54,327 nt of DNA from Candidatus Kuenenia stuttgartensis (GTDB lineage: Bacteria; Pseudomonadota; Alphaproteobacteria; SMXS01): the NCBI GenBank assembly GCA_943329845.2, contig CALQFM020000022.1, positions 1-54,327 of the forward strand. The letters are read 5' to 3'. This document shows positions 8,656 to 17,791 of this stretch, piece by piece. The translations under genes and the position numbers were made by a program. The notes under the pieces were generated by a model. That model was not told the origin of the DNA and did not search any database. It saw nothing but the letters and a program-made list of their open reading frames with translations. Every line of letters begins with the position of its first letter. Position 1 is the stretch's first letter.

Positions 8656-8886
8656 TTAGTTGACCGGCGACAGCCGGGTGCTCTTCACGCTGGCGAGGAT
8701 GCGGCTAAGCGTGGCGCGGACTTCCGGGCGCAGCTTCTCGTCGTCGGTGGAGAGGCGGATCTCGCCGCTCCACTGGTCCTGGTCCAGCACGCCCTGCTTG
8801 ACCAGGGTGCGCACCAGGATGGTGTGGGCAAGCAGCAGGGCTTCGAACTCGTCGTAGAAATCGTCCATTTCCTGCTCGGTCCACAT
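8656..8886 (-). CDS. Small conserved-looking hypothetical protein
   Basis: A 76-residue, acidic, helical protein (MWTEQEMDDFYDEFEALLLAH at the N-terminus). The start at 8886 is chosen because AGGAGAG lies just upstream; the ORF extends further to 8916 without a site. No domain recognised. Convergent with the GST pseudogene. Confidence 0.6.
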   Translation of the reverse strand: MWTEQEMDDFYDEFEALLLAHTILVRTLVKQGVLDQDQWSGEIRLSTDDEKLRPEVRATLSRILASVKSTRLSPVN

Positions 8887-8981
8887 CAGGTCTCTCCTCA
8901 TTTGCCGGAACCGCACAGCCTAACGGCCCAGCGTGACGTTTCAACGCGAGTGAATATGGGGCGGTCCCAGGGGATTACACA

Positions 8982-9392
8982 CTATTCCGGCCGGTGGCAG
9001 ACCGCCTCGATATGGTGGCCATCCGGATCGAGCAGGAACGCGGCATAATAATCCTGGTGGTATTGCGGCCGCAGTCCCGGCGGCCCGTTGTCCGCGCCGC
9101 CCGCCGCCAGCCCGGCCGCATGAAACGCGTCGACCATGGCCCGGCTGCGCGCCGCGAAGGCGATGTGCTGGCCGTCGGGCGCCACCGGTTTCGGAACGCC
9201 GTCGACGGTCGGCCCGCCGATCCAGAACGGCGGCTCGCCATCCGGATCGTCGCCGAAGCCGAAAGCCGAATAGCCGTCGAACACCTGCGCCTGCAGCGAC
9301 AGATAGCCCAGCGCGCCAAGCACCGCCTCGTAGAACGGCTTGGATTTTTTCAGGTCGCTGACGGGAAGGGAGAAGTGATCGATCAACGGCAT
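8982..9392 (-). CDS. VOC (glyoxalase/bleomycin resistance) family protein
   Basis: 136 residues with the two beta-alpha-beta-beta-beta modules of the vicinal oxygen chelate fold: MPLIDHFSLPVSDLKKSKPF at the start, HIAFAA in the middle and YAAFLLDPDGHHIEAVCH at the end. Candidate metal ligands are H6, the central H, and E/H in HIEAV. Known members include glyoxalase I, extradiol dioxygenases and fosfomycin-resistance proteins; the exact reaction is not inferable. The start at 9392 is the one that aligns with the family; longer readings add arginine-rich shadow sequence. Confidence 0.85.
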   Translation of the reverse strand: MPLIDHFSLPVSDLKKSKPFYEAVLGALGYLSLQAQVFDGYSAFGFGDDPDGEPPFWIGGPTVDGVPKPVAPDGQHIAFAARSRAMVDAFHAAGLAAGGADNGPPGLRPQYHQDYYAAFLLDPDGHHIEAVCHRPE

Positions 9393-9532
9393 GCCATCCC
9401 TGTTGCCCACCCGACGAAAAGTAGTGGCGCCACCAGCGGATGACCAGCGTTTGACCGGTCGCAAAAGCCGCGATTCCGGTCCACTATGCCGCCGACGGCG
9501 GCGGGGACCGCCACTGAAACGAGGGAATGCAG

Positions 9533-10537
9533 ATGGAATTCGTGCGGATGGGAACGACGGGCACACAGGTCTCGCGGCTGTGCCTGGGCGCGATGAGCTT
9601 CGGCAGCATGGCGGACTGGATGATCCCGGAGGAGGCCAGTTTCGCCATCGTCAAACGGGCGATCGAGGGCGGCATCAACTTCTTCGACACCGCCGACGTC
9701 TATTCGCGCGGCGAGAGCGAGACGATCCTGGGCAAGGCGCTCAAGGAATACGCCCGCAAGCGCGAGGAGATCGTGGTCGCCACCAAGGTCTACATTCCCA
9801 TGGGCAAGGGCCCGAACCGGGGCGGCCTGTCGCGCAAGCATATAAGGCACTCCATCGACGACAGCCTGAAGCGGCTGGGGATGGACTATGTGGACCTCTA
9901 CCAGATCCACCGGTTCGACTATCACACGCCCATCGAGGAGACCATCGAGGCGCTCGACGAGGTGGTGAAGGCCGGCAAGGCGCTCTATGTCGGCGCCAGC
10001 TCCATGCTGGGCTACCAGTTCGCCAAGTACCTGACCAAGGCCGACAGCCTGGGCAAGGCGCGCTTCGTCACCATGCAGAACCAGTACAGCCTGCTCTACC
10101 GCGAGGAAGAGCGCGAGATGAACCCGCTCTGCGCCGAGGAAGGCGTCGGCCTGATCCCGTGGAGCCCGCTGGCCGGCGGCATCCTGGCTGGCAGCCGCGA
10201 GGCCGGCACCACCCGCGCCAAGTCCAACATGGGCGGCGGCGGACGCTACACAAGGCCCGCCGACCATGCCGTGCTGGAGGCGGTCAAGCAGGTCGCGGCG
10301 GCGCGCGGCGAAACCCCGGCGCAGGTGGCGATCGCCTGGCTGCTGTCGAAGCCCGGCGTCACCGCGCCGATCATCGGCGCGACCAGGCTGGCCCAGCTCG
10401 AAGACCCGCTCAAGGCAGTGGGGACCAAGCTGTCCGCGGAGGAAATCGCGATCCTGGAAGCGCCCTATGTGACGCAGCCGGTGACACACATCCCCGGACC
10501 GAACGATCTGGCGCCCGGCGCGCCGCGCCCGGACTGA
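9533..10537 (+). CDS. Aldo/keto reductase
   Basis: A 334-residue NADPH-dependent (beta/alpha)8 oxidoreductase. The catalytic tetrad is visible: D52, Y57 (FFDTADVYSRG), K85 (VVATKV) and H126 (YQIHRFD). The coenzyme-binding segment PIIGATRLAQLED near the C-terminus is typical of the YajO/Tas-like branch. GAGGGA precedes the ATG at 9533 by six bases, so this start is preferred over 9527. The stop abuts that of the convergent methyltransferase gene with no gap. Confidence 0.92.
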   Translation: MEFVRMGTTGTQVSRLCLGAMSFGSMADWMIPEEASFAIVKRAIEGGINFFDTADVYSRGESETILGKALKEYARKREEIVVATKVYIPMGKGPNRGGLSRKHIRHSIDDSLKRLGMDYVDLYQIHRFDYHTPIEETIEALDEVVKAGKALYVGASSMLGYQFAKYLTKADSLGKARFVTMQNQYSLLYREEEREMNPLCAEEGVGLIPWSPLAGGILAGSREAGTTRAKSNMGGGGRYTRPADHAVLEAVKQVAAARGETPAQVAIAWLLSKPGVTAPIIGATRLAQLEDPLKAVGTKLSAEEIAILEAPYVTQPVTHIPGPNDLAPGAPRPD

Positions 10538-11185
10538 TCAGGCACGCGACGCGACCACGGCGTAAAGCGGATCGGACCGCCCCGGAATCGGCGAGATGTC
10601 GACGAACTCGGCCGGCCCGAACCCTTCGGACAGCCTGAAATAGAGGTTCACCAGCCCGCCATGCTGGTGGTCGTCCAGCGCCCGCCAGATCGCTACGGCC
10701 TTGGTCGGGAACATGCGGTTGGAGAACGACAGGATGAATGGCGCGCCCGGCTTCAGGATGCGCGCCACTTCGGCGAAGATTTCCACCGGCCGGGTCATGT
10801 ACTGCACCGACACGGCGACCGTACAGCCGTCGAACACGGCGTCGGCGAAGGGCAGCGCCGGGCTCTTGTTCAGATCCTGGACGAACGCGCCGGTGAGCTG
10901 CTTGTTGGCGCTCAGCTCTGTCACGTTCATGCCCTGGCCGATGACCCGGTCATAGGCCACATCCTTCGGCAGGTGCGACACGCAGGACGACATCAGGTCG
11001 AGGATGCGCCCGCCCGCCGGCAGCCGTTCCCTGTAGAACAGCGCCAGCGCGGCGCAGGCCGGCTCGTCGATGTGGGTGACGATGCGCGGCGGCTGGTAGA
11101 ACCAGCTGTCCGGCGTTTCGTCGACGCGGGCGAAGTGATGCGGCTGCAGCGGATTGTCCATGCGCAAAGAGATTAACCGCGCCAT
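10538..11185 (-). CDS. SAM-dependent methyltransferase, class I
   Basis: 215 residues. Seen: RILDLMSSCVSHLP (an atypical SAM loop, usually DxGxGxG), the acidic Asp in QDLNKSPALPFADAVFDG, and VARILKPGAPFILSFSNRMFP. The N-terminal segment SWFYQPPRIVTHID is shared by a group of uncharacterised bacterial methyltransferases. Substrate unknown. The start at 11185 follows GAAGG at short spacing; ATG at 11161 is an alternative. Confidence 0.82.
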   Translation of the reverse strand: MARLISLRMDNPLQPHHFARVDETPDSWFYQPPRIVTHIDEPACAALALFYRERLPAGGRILDLMSSCVSHLPKDVAYDRVIGQGMNVTELSANKQLTGAFVQDLNKSPALPFADAVFDGCTVAVSVQYMTRPVEIFAEVARILKPGAPFILSFSNRMFPTKAVAIWRALDDHQHGGLVNLYFRLSEGFGPAEFVDISPIPGRSDPLYAVVASRA

Positions 11186-11222
11186 GGACCTTCATCCAGT
11201 GCGCCGGCGTTAGTGCGGTAGC

Positions 11223-12380
11223 ATGATCCGTCATGCAGCAGGGCGTTGGGGACTCACGGGCTTGAAAAACTCATTCGGACGGTTGGCGATTCTGGCGATG
11301 GCGCTCGCGTTGACCGCGTGCGCGTCGCGCCCCAAGGACACGGGCGACGACCTGGCCCTCGCATTGGCGGCCAAGGTGGCGGTCAACCGCGGTGACGGCA
11401 CGCCGCTGCCCGTCGCCCGCGATCTGGCGCCCGAGGCGCTGCCCGGGCGAAACCAGCAGGTACTGCTGTTATCAGGCGGCGGCTCCCACGGCGCATTCGG
11501 CGCGGGCGTGCTGGTAGGATGGACGGAGTCGGGCCAGCGGCCGGCATTCGACATCGTCACCGGCGTATCGACCGGCGCGTTGATGGCCACGTTCGCCTTC
11601 CTCGGCCCCGAGTTCGACGGTGTGCTGCGCCACCTCTACACCAACGTGGAGAACGGCGAGATCTACAAGAAGCGTGGGCTGAGCGGCCTGCTGAAAGGAT
11701 CGGCGTTCGATCAGAAGCCGCTGGCGCGGCAGCTCGAGCAGGAAATCACCGACACGGTGCTCGCCCGGGTCGCCGCGGAATGCGCGAAAGGCCGCCGGCT
11801 GTTCATCGCCACCACCAACCTGGACAAGGGCCTGCAGGTGGTGTGGGACATGTGCGGCATCGCCGAAAGCCCGTCACCCGGCAGGGCGGTGCTCTACCGC
11901 AAGATCCTGCTGGCCTCGGCCGCCATCCCCGGCCTCTTCAAGCCGGTCTACATCCAGAGCAACAGCCAGATGCCCTCGCTGCATGTGGACGGCACCATCC
12001 ATTCGTCGATCCTGTTCCACTCGTTCATGCTGGCCAAGGGCGGCAGCCAGGACGTGTGGACCATCATCAATGGCAAGATCGACTATGCCCGCCGAGACGG
12101 CTTCGCCGACGCCAACGTCACCAGCACGGTGCCCCGCGCGATTCTGGAGATGATGAAGGCGAACACCAATGCCAGCGTCTACCGCACCTATGTGCGCGCG
12201 CGCCAGGCCAAGGCCCGATTCCACCTGGCGTTCGTTCCCGACGACATGGCCGATACCAGCCCGATCGAGTTCAATTCGGACGAAATGGGGCCGTTGTTCG
12301 AGGCTGGCCAGGAAATCGGCCGCACCGGCCATTGGGCCGATGAGCCGCCGCGGCTGGAGACGCTCGACCGGATGCCCTGA
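11223..12380 (+). CDS. Patatin-like phospholipase, lipoprotein
   Basis: 385 residues. A lipoprotein signal ends in the lipobox LTAC (C33), so the protein is probably anchored to a membrane facing the periplasm. The patatin domain follows: oxyanion loop GGGSHGAFGAG (85-95), nucleophile S116 in GVSTG, and the catalytic Asp in HVDGTIHSS, which reads DGT rather than the common DGG/A. It should hydrolyse acyl esters of phospholipids or related lipids. Monocistronic, convergent with the HAD gene. Confidence 0.9.
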   Translation: MIRHAAGRWGLTGLKNSFGRLAILAMALALTACASRPKDTGDDLALALAAKVAVNRGDGTPLPVARDLAPEALPGRNQQVLLLSGGGSHGAFGAGVLVGWTESGQRPAFDIVTGVSTGALMATFAFLGPEFDGVLRHLYTNVENGEIYKKRGLSGLLKGSAFDQKPLARQLEQEITDTVLARVAAECAKGRRLFIATTNLDKGLQVVWDMCGIAESPSPGRAVLYRKILLASAAIPGLFKPVYIQSNSQMPSLHVDGTIHSSILFHSFMLAKGGSQDVWTIINGKIDYARRDGFADANVTSTVPRAILEMMKANTNASVYRTYVRARQAKARFHLAFVPDDMADTSPIEFNSDEMGPLFEAGQEIGRTGHWADEPPRLETLDRMP

Positions 12381-12383
12381 TTG

Positions 12384-13025
12384 TCAGGATAGCGGGAAAC
12401 CGACGATATCCTGCAGTTCCTGGAGCGCCACGTCCGGGTCGATGACCTTGATGGTTTGCATGCCGAGCGCCCTGGCGGGCTTCAGGTTGATGCCGAGATC
12501 GTCCAGGTAGACGGCCTCGTTCGGCTCGATCTCCAGTGCGCCGCAGGCCATCCGGTAGATTTCCGGGCTGGGCTTGCGCACGCCGACTTTCGAGCTTTCG
12601 ATCACCACCTTGAACAGGCCCATCACCTGCTGGATGGCGGCGGCCTTGTCCTCGGTGCGTGCCATGCCGGCGCCGGCGCCGTGGCGGACGTTGTTGGTGA
12701 TGCAGCCGGTGACCAGCCGTTCGCTGATCCGGCGCAGCGCCTCGACCATCTTCGGCCGCAGATCGCCGGACAGCAGCGCGACCACGTCCTTGCCCGGCAG
12801 GTGATGGCCGCGCTGGTGCGCCTCCAGGTCGAACAGCCGGTCGAACTCGTCGATGCTCACTTCGTTGCGCTCGAAGAGCGCCCAGGCGTTGGTGTCCGGA
12901 TTGGTGGCGTTGATCGTGCGGATCAGGTCCAGCGGCAGGCCGCGCTCCGCTTCGTATCGGTTGAACGCCTCGAACGGGCTCGTCGTCAGCACGCCGCCGA
13001 AATCCCAGATCACCGCCTTGACCAT
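12384..13025 (-). CDS. HAD-superfamily hydrolase, class IA
   Basis: 213 residues. The nucleophile motif is DFGGVL (D8), in which the second Asp of DxD is a Gly, as in the epoxide-hydrolase-N/ACAD10-like branch. Motif II appears as CITNN, Lys in KVGVRKPSPEIY, and acidic motif IV as YLDDLGINL. Likely a phosphatase or dehalogenase-type enzyme of unknown substrate. GGAGG precedes the start at 13025. Divergent from the alcohol dehydrogenase pseudogene. Confidence 0.88.
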   Translation of the reverse strand: MVKAVIWDFGGVLTTSPFEAFNRYEAERGLPLDLIRTINATNPDTNAWALFERNEVSIDEFDRLFDLEAHQRGHHLPGKDVVALLSGDLRPKMVEALRRISERLVTGCITNNVRHGAGAGMARTEDKAAAIQQVMGLFKVVIESSKVGVRKPSPEIYRMACGALEIEPNEAVYLDDLGINLKPARALGMQTIKVIDPDVALQELQDIVGFPLS

Positions 13026-13092
13026 CAACCGCCTCCGTTTTGACGCTGCCGGGCGTATAATGGGGAAGCGCCAGGAGGTCCACCGGAAAGCT

Positions 13093-14121
13093 ATGCCCAT
13101 GCGTGCAACAATGAGGGCCATGGTGCTTGGGCACCCGGGCGACGGATGCGTCAGCCTCGCGCACCGCGACCGCCCGGCGCCAGGGCCCGGCCAGGTGCTG
13201 GTCCGCGTCCACAAATGCGCCGTCTGCCGTACCGACCTGCATGTGGTCGACGGCGATTTGCCCGAATCCAAGACGCATGTGGTTCCCGGCCACGAGGTGA
13301 TCGGCGTCGTCGAGGCGTTGGGCGCGGGCGTCGACCGCTTTGCCGCCGGCGCGCGGGTCGGCGTACCTTGGCTGGGGATGACCTGCGGCGCCTGTGGCTA
13401 CTGCCTGTCCGGCCGCGAGAACCTGTGTCCCGAGGCCCGGTTCACCGGATACACGCTCGACGGCGGCTTCGCCGACTACATGGTGGCCGACGCGCGGTTC
13501 TGCTTTGCCATCCCGGACTTCTATTCGGACGCCGAGGCGGCGCCGCTGATGTGCGCCGGCCTGATCGGCCACCGCGCCCTGACCATGGCGGGCGACGCGC
13601 GCCGGCTGGGGCTATACGGCTTCGGCGCGGCGGCGCACATCATCGCGCAGGTGGCGGTGTGGCAGGGCCGCGAGCTCTACGGCTTCACCCGGCCCGGTGA
13701 CACGGCAAGCCAGGATTTCGCCCGCGCCCTGGGTTGCGTCTGGGCGGGCGGATCGGACACGCGCCCGCCCGTGCCGCTCGATGCCGCCATCCTGTTCGCG
13801 CCGGTGGGCATGCTGGTGCCCGCCGCGCTGAAGGCAGTTGCGCCCGGCGGCACGGTGGTTTGAGCCGGCATCCACATGAGCGACATTCCGTCGTTCCCCT
13901 ATCGCCTGCTCTGGGGCGAGCGGCGGGTGGTGTCCGTTGCCAACCTGACGCGGCACGCCGCCGAGGCATTCCTCGCGCTGGCGCCCAGGGTTCCGTTACG
14001 AACCACGACGCATCTCTATCCGCTCGAGCAGGCCAACGACGCGCTCGACGACCTGCGCGCGGGGCGGTTCGATGGCGCCGCCGTACTTGACCTGGACGGT
14101 TCCGGCACGCGTGCCGAATAG
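13093..14121 (+). pseudogene. Zinc alcohol dehydrogenase, interrupted by an in-frame TGA
   Basis: Medium-chain dehydrogenase of the AdhP-like zinc-binding group. Seen: CAVCRTDLH with catalytic-zinc Cys, GHEVIG, the structural-zinc cysteines in CGACGYCLSGRENLC, and the Rossmann segment GLYGFGAAAHI. Translation stops at TGA 13861-13863 after GGTVV, but the same frame continues with AGIHMSDIPSFPY through HLYPLEQANDALDDLRAG to 14121, as the intact family does. Relatives commonly have a Cys here (VVCAGIHMS), one base away from TGA. Total length with readthrough is about 341 residues, normal for the family. Truncation removes the last substrate-binding segment, so the product is probably inactive. 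Confidence 0.85.
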
Positions 14122-14188
14122 TGTTGACCGCGCGCAACGGCCCGCTAGGCTTGCGGCCAATCAAGAACGAAACGGGGAGCCAGGGGCG

Positions 14189-15538
14189 GTGAGCACTCAA
14201 TCGCAGACGCAGTTCCAGGGCGCCGCCGGGCAGCAATTCAGTAACCGCTATATGTGGTACGTGGTCATCGTGCTGATGATCGCCTCGACCCTGTCGTTCA
14301 TAGACCGGCAGATCATGAACCTGATGATCGGCCCCGTGAAACGCGACCTGGGCGGCCTGTCCGACTTCCAGGTGTCCCTGATCATGGGCCTGGCGTTCGC
14401 CGGCTTCTACAACGTCATCTCCTATCCGGCCGGCAGATGGGCCGACAGCGGCAATCGCCGCGGCATCATGGCAGCGGGTGTCGCGGCCTGGAGCGTGATG
14501 ACCGCTCTGTGCGGACTGGCGCACACCTATGTCATGTTGTTCCTGGCGCGCATGGGTGTGGGCGTGGGCGAGGCGACGCTGGCCCCCGCCGCCAATTCCC
14601 TGCTCGCGGACTATTTTCCGCGCGACCGCCTGCCGCTGGCCATCTGCTTCGTCTCCGCCGCGCCGTTCCTGGGGCAGGGCCTCGCGAATATCATCGGCGG
14701 TCCGCTCATCCAGCACCTGGAGGCGGCGCCAAGCACCATCCTGCCGGTGATCGGCGAGGTCTATTCCTGGCAGTTCGTTTTCCTTGCCGTGGGCCTACCC
14801 GGTCTGCTGGTCGCTTTGCTGATGCTGACCGTGCGTGAGCCGGCACGGCATGGGCGCATGTCGGACGAGGGCAAGGCCAGCTTCGGCGAGGTCTGGGCGT
14901 TCGTGAAAAGCCGCTGGCAGTTCTTCACCCTGATCTTCCTGGGCTATCTGGGCCTGTCGACCCAGGGTTTCGCGCTGTTTTCCTGGATCGCCGAGTACTT
15001 CGTGCGCAACCATCACTGGAACAAGAGCCAGTTCGGTCTGGTTTACGGTTCCATCTCCATGACTGTCGGCTTCGCGGGCAGCCTGTTCGGCGGCTGGCTA
15101 TCGACCCGGCTGATCGCCCGCAAGCGCTTCGACGGCACGTTGCGGATCGTATTCTTCGCCGCCTTGTGCCAGCTGCCGCTGGCAGTCACCATGACATTGC
15201 TGCCCAACGCATGGGCTTCCATGGCGCTGATGGTGCCCCTCACCTTCCTGATGGCCATGCCGCCCGGGCTGATCATCACCGCGCTGCAGAGCGTGGCGCC
15301 CAATGAACTGCGCGGCCAGTCGGTGGCGTTCTACATGATAGTGGTAAACTTCCTGTCCTACACCTTCGCGCCGACTCTGCCGGCCATGCTCAACGACTTC
15401 TGGTTCCATGACGAGCTGGCCCTGGGCAAGTCGATCTCGGTGCTGGCGGCGTTCAACTACGCGCTGGGCGCGATTTGCATTGGCTTCGGCCTGCGCTATT
15501 TCCGGCGCGCCCTGAAGACCGCCGAGGCCTGGCATTGA
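14189..15538 (+). CDS. MFS transporter, spinster-like
   Basis: 449 residues, 12 predicted membrane helices. Seen: FIDRQIMNLMIGPVKRDLG after helix 1, GRWADSGNRRGIMAAG as the loop 2-3 MFS signature, and LARMGVGVGEATLAPAA in helix 4, the pattern of the spinster-related bacterial branch that often sits with catabolic genes. Inner-membrane uptake or efflux of an organic acid or lipid-like molecule; substrate unknown. The start is GTG at 14189 with a GGGG-rich upstream site; upstream ATG would add unrelated residues. Ends 67 bases after the dehydrogenase pseudogene, same strand. Confidence 0.88.
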   Translation: MSTQSQTQFQGAAGQQFSNRYMWYVVIVLMIASTLSFIDRQIMNLMIGPVKRDLGGLSDFQVSLIMGLAFAGFYNVISYPAGRWADSGNRRGIMAAGVAAWSVMTALCGLAHTYVMLFLARMGVGVGEATLAPAANSLLADYFPRDRLPLAICFVSAAPFLGQGLANIIGGPLIQHLEAAPSTILPVIGEVYSWQFVFLAVGLPGLLVALLMLTVREPARHGRMSDEGKASFGEVWAFVKSRWQFFTLIFLGYLGLSTQGFALFSWIAEYFVRNHHWNKSQFGLVYGSISMTVGFAGSLFGGWLSTRLIARKRFDGTLRIVFFAALCQLPLAVTMTLLPNAWASMALMVPLTFLMAMPPGLIITALQSVAPNELRGQSVAFYMIVVNFLSYTFAPTLPAMLNDFWFHDELALGKSISVLAAFNYALGAICIGFGLRYFRRALKTAEAWH

Positions 15539-15578
15539 CATGAATGGGCCGCGCCGTCGCCGGCGCGGCCCATTCATG
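15539..15578. terminator. Strong bidirectional hairpin terminator
   Basis: A perfect 18-base-pair stem, CATGAATGGGCCGCGCCG, with a TCGC loop and its complement. It starts right after the MFS stop codon and lies 12 bases past the end of the convergent TetR gene. There is no long T run, but the position and stability make a two-way terminator the best reading. Confidence 0.8.
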
Positions 15579-15589
15579 CACCATTGCGT

Positions 15590-16234
15590 CTAGCGGATGC
15601 GGACCTTGTCGCCCTGCTTTTCCCAGACCTCGTGCAGCTCCTTCTTCAACCAGTCGAGCTGGATCCGGATACGCCGGTCGCGATCGTGGATAATGGTCGC
15701 TCCCTTCATGCCTTCGGCCATGAACTCCAGCTTGTCGCGCCAGCGCTCGAACACATCGCGCAGGGCGAGCGCATAATCCGGATAGGCGCGGCGGCCGGCC
15801 TCGAGGCGGGCCCGTTCGTACTCGGCAGCGGCAGGCTCGACGATGGCACGCAGTTCGGAGTCGGTGCGCGCGGCCCCGAGCAGTTCCCGCCACGCTGCCG
15901 AGAGGCGGCTGTTGACCATCTCCCACATGTTGTCCACGGCCTGGTCGATGTAGTCCTTGCCGACCGGCGTCCGGTGCGCGCCTTCGAAATAGCGCTCCAG
16001 CCACTTCTCGCGCAGATAGTCGATCGATGACTCGAGCACATGCTGGGTGGTGGGAAAATAGTGCTGCACGGCGCCCCGCGTCACGCCCGCCTTCCGCGCG
16101 ATCTCGGTCGTGGTCGTGCGGAAATAACCGATCTCTGCGAAGCACGAGATCGTCGCCTCGATGATTTCCTGTCTGGTGGCCAGGCTGCGCACCCGTCTGC
16201 GGCGCGCGCTGGCCAGAGCAACTGAAGTCGCCAT
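15590..16234 (-). CDS. TetR/AcrR family transcriptional regulator
   Basis: 214 residues from the ATG at 16234, which has AAGG just upstream; an ATG at 16324 would add 30 residues reaching across the putative operator. The N-terminal helix-turn-helix is clear: RQEIIEATISCFAEIGYFRTTTTEIARKAGVTRGAVQHYFPT. The C-terminal ligand domain is family-diverse. It is divergent from the P450-led gene run, so it most likely represses that run and itself through the inverted repeat at 16271-16290. Confidence 0.9.
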   Translation of the reverse strand: MATSVALASARRRRVRSLATRQEIIEATISCFAEIGYFRTTTTEIARKAGVTRGAVQHYFPTTQHVLESSIDYLREKWLERYFEGAHRTPVGKDYIDQAVDNMWEMVNSRLSAAWRELLGAARTDSELRAIVEPAAAEYERARLEAGRRAYPDYALALRDVFERWRDKLEFMAEGMKGATIIHDRDRRIRIQLDWLKKELHEVWEKQGDKVRIR

Positions 16235-16270
16235 ATGCCTTGAATCCACTCCCTGCCGGCTGTCGGCCTT

Positions 16271-16290
16271 TAAAGTCAAAGTCGACTTTA
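16271..16290. promoter_or_regulatory. Putative TetR operator in the regulator-P450 intergenic region
   Basis: TAAAGTCAAAGTCGACTTTA holds a perfect 12-base palindrome, AAAGTCGACTTT (16278-16289), and a second overlapping inverted repeat TAAAGTC...GACTTTA. It lies 37-56 bases upstream of the TetR start in an AT-rich stretch, and about 210 bases upstream of the P450. Size and position suit a TetR site. Confidence 0.6.
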
Positions 16291-16497
16291 TATTAACTGG
16301 ATTGAGGTCTAATTTATCGTGCATCGAGCGCGCCCGGCAACCGCGAATCTGTCACATTTGCAACCACCGGTGCAACGCGAAGACTGGCTTGCCTTAGGGC
16401 GGCCGATCCCGCGGGGAAGACAAGGGTGCCACGTCGCAAACGGCACGCTTGATGAGGGCGGCGCGCGCGGCGGCCGCCGGAAGGGGAGAGCGAACCG

Positions 16498-17745
16498 ATG
16501 AGCGAAGCACTTGAAAAACTGAGCCTGTTCGATCCCGCGGTACAGGAGGACTGGTATTCTGCCTATGAAATCCTGCACGAGGAGGCGCCGGTCTATTGGT
16601 GCGAGGAAGGCGGTTTCTTCGTCGTCACCAAATATGCCGACATCCAGGCGATTTCGCGCGAACCCAACCTGTTCTCCACCTATGCGACGCGGTTGAGTTC
16701 GGATCCGCTGATCAAGTTCCCCGAGGCGGTGGAGATTTACGAGAAGCAGGGCTGGCCGCGGTTCCAGCCCATGGTCACCGACCCGCCGGTCCACAAGCAG
16801 TACCGCCGCAACTTCGACCACTATTTCAGCCCCAGCGGCGTGAAGGTGATGGAGCCGTTCATCCGCCAGTTCATCAATGCGCAGATCGACGGCTGGATCG
16901 ACAAGGGCGAATGCGAGTTCGTCCGCGACTTCGCCATGCCGCTGCCGATGACGGTGATCGCGAAGATGCTGGGCTTTCCCATGGAGGACCTGCCGAGGCT
17001 GAAGCACTGGTCCGAGGTCTGGGTGCGGCCTTTCGCGCGCGGCCTCAGCGTCGAGCAGGAGAAGTACGTCGCCGAAATGGGCGTGGAGTTCCAGCACTAC
17101 ATCCACGAGCAGGCGCAGGAGCGCCTCCGCAGCCCGCGTGACGACGTGATCACCGCGCTGGTCAACGGTACCGTCGGCGAGGGCGCGGAAAAGCGGCCGC
17201 TGACCGACAACGAGATCATCGGCATCACCGACAACCTGCTGATCGGGGGCAACGAGACCACGACCTTCGCGCTCACCTCCGGCGTCTGGCTGCTGTTCCG
17301 TTTCCCCGACATCTACCAGGAGCTGAAGGCCGACCGGTCCAAGGTGCGCAACTTCGTCGAGGAAGTGCTGCGCATGGAGAGCCCGACCATGGGGCTGATG
17401 CGCTGTGCCACCGAGGATACCGAGATCAGGGGCGTGAAGATTCCCAAGGGCTCGGTGCTGAACCTGCGCTTTGCCGCCGGCAACCGCGACGAGGAGCAAT
17501 TCCCCGACGCCGCCTGCCCGCACCTCAACCGCAAGAACGCCGCCGCGCACCTGGCGTTCGGCCAGGCCGAGCATCACTGCCCCGGCGCGGCGCTGTCACG
17601 GCTGGAGCAGCTCTGCACCTTCGAAATCCTGCTCGACCGGCTGGATAACATCCGCCCGGCGCCCGGCAGGAACGACTACAGCCATCTGCCCGGCTTTACC
17701 CTGCGCGGCCTGAAGGAACTGCATATCCAGTTCGACAAGGTGTGA
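16498..17745 (+). CDS. Cytochrome P450
   Basis: 415 residues, soluble bacterial class I type. Seen: oxygen-activation motif GNETTT (251-256) in helix I, ExxR at E289/R292, and the heme loop FGQAEHHCPG with ligand C361. Length is normal. It needs a ferredoxin and reductase; a suitable 2Fe-2S ferredoxin is at 2.75 kb, but no reductase is in the window. The 46-base gap to the ATP-grasp gene suggests co-transcription with the glycosyltransferase, phosphatase-superfamily and TonB genes, so it may be a tailoring enzyme rather than catabolic. A 170-base leader lies between it and the putative operator. Confidence 0.95.
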   Translation: MSEALEKLSLFDPAVQEDWYSAYEILHEEAPVYWCEEGGFFVVTKYADIQAISREPNLFSTYATRLSSDPLIKFPEAVEIYEKQGWPRFQPMVTDPPVHKQYRRNFDHYFSPSGVKVMEPFIRQFINAQIDGWIDKGECEFVRDFAMPLPMTVIAKMLGFPMEDLPRLKHWSEVWVRPFARGLSVEQEKYVAEMGVEFQHYIHEQAQERLRSPRDDVITALVNGTVGEGAEKRPLTDNEIIGITDNLLIGGNETTTFALTSGVWLLFRFPDIYQELKADRSKVRNFVEEVLRMESPTMGLMRCATEDTEIRGVKIPKGSVLNLRFAAGNRDEEQFPDAACPHLNRKNAAAHLAFGQAEHHCPGAALSRLEQLCTFEILLDRLDNIRPAPGRNDYSHLPGFTLRGLKELHIQFDKV

Positions 17746-17791
17746 TAATACAGCCCACTAAGTCTGACGCTCGACGCGAACCCACCCGACG

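Noticed and set aside
13861-13863. TGA read as selenocysteine in the alcohol dehydrogenase
   Set aside because: The position is not a catalytic Cys in this family, and I see no selenocysteine machinery or obvious hairpin right after it.
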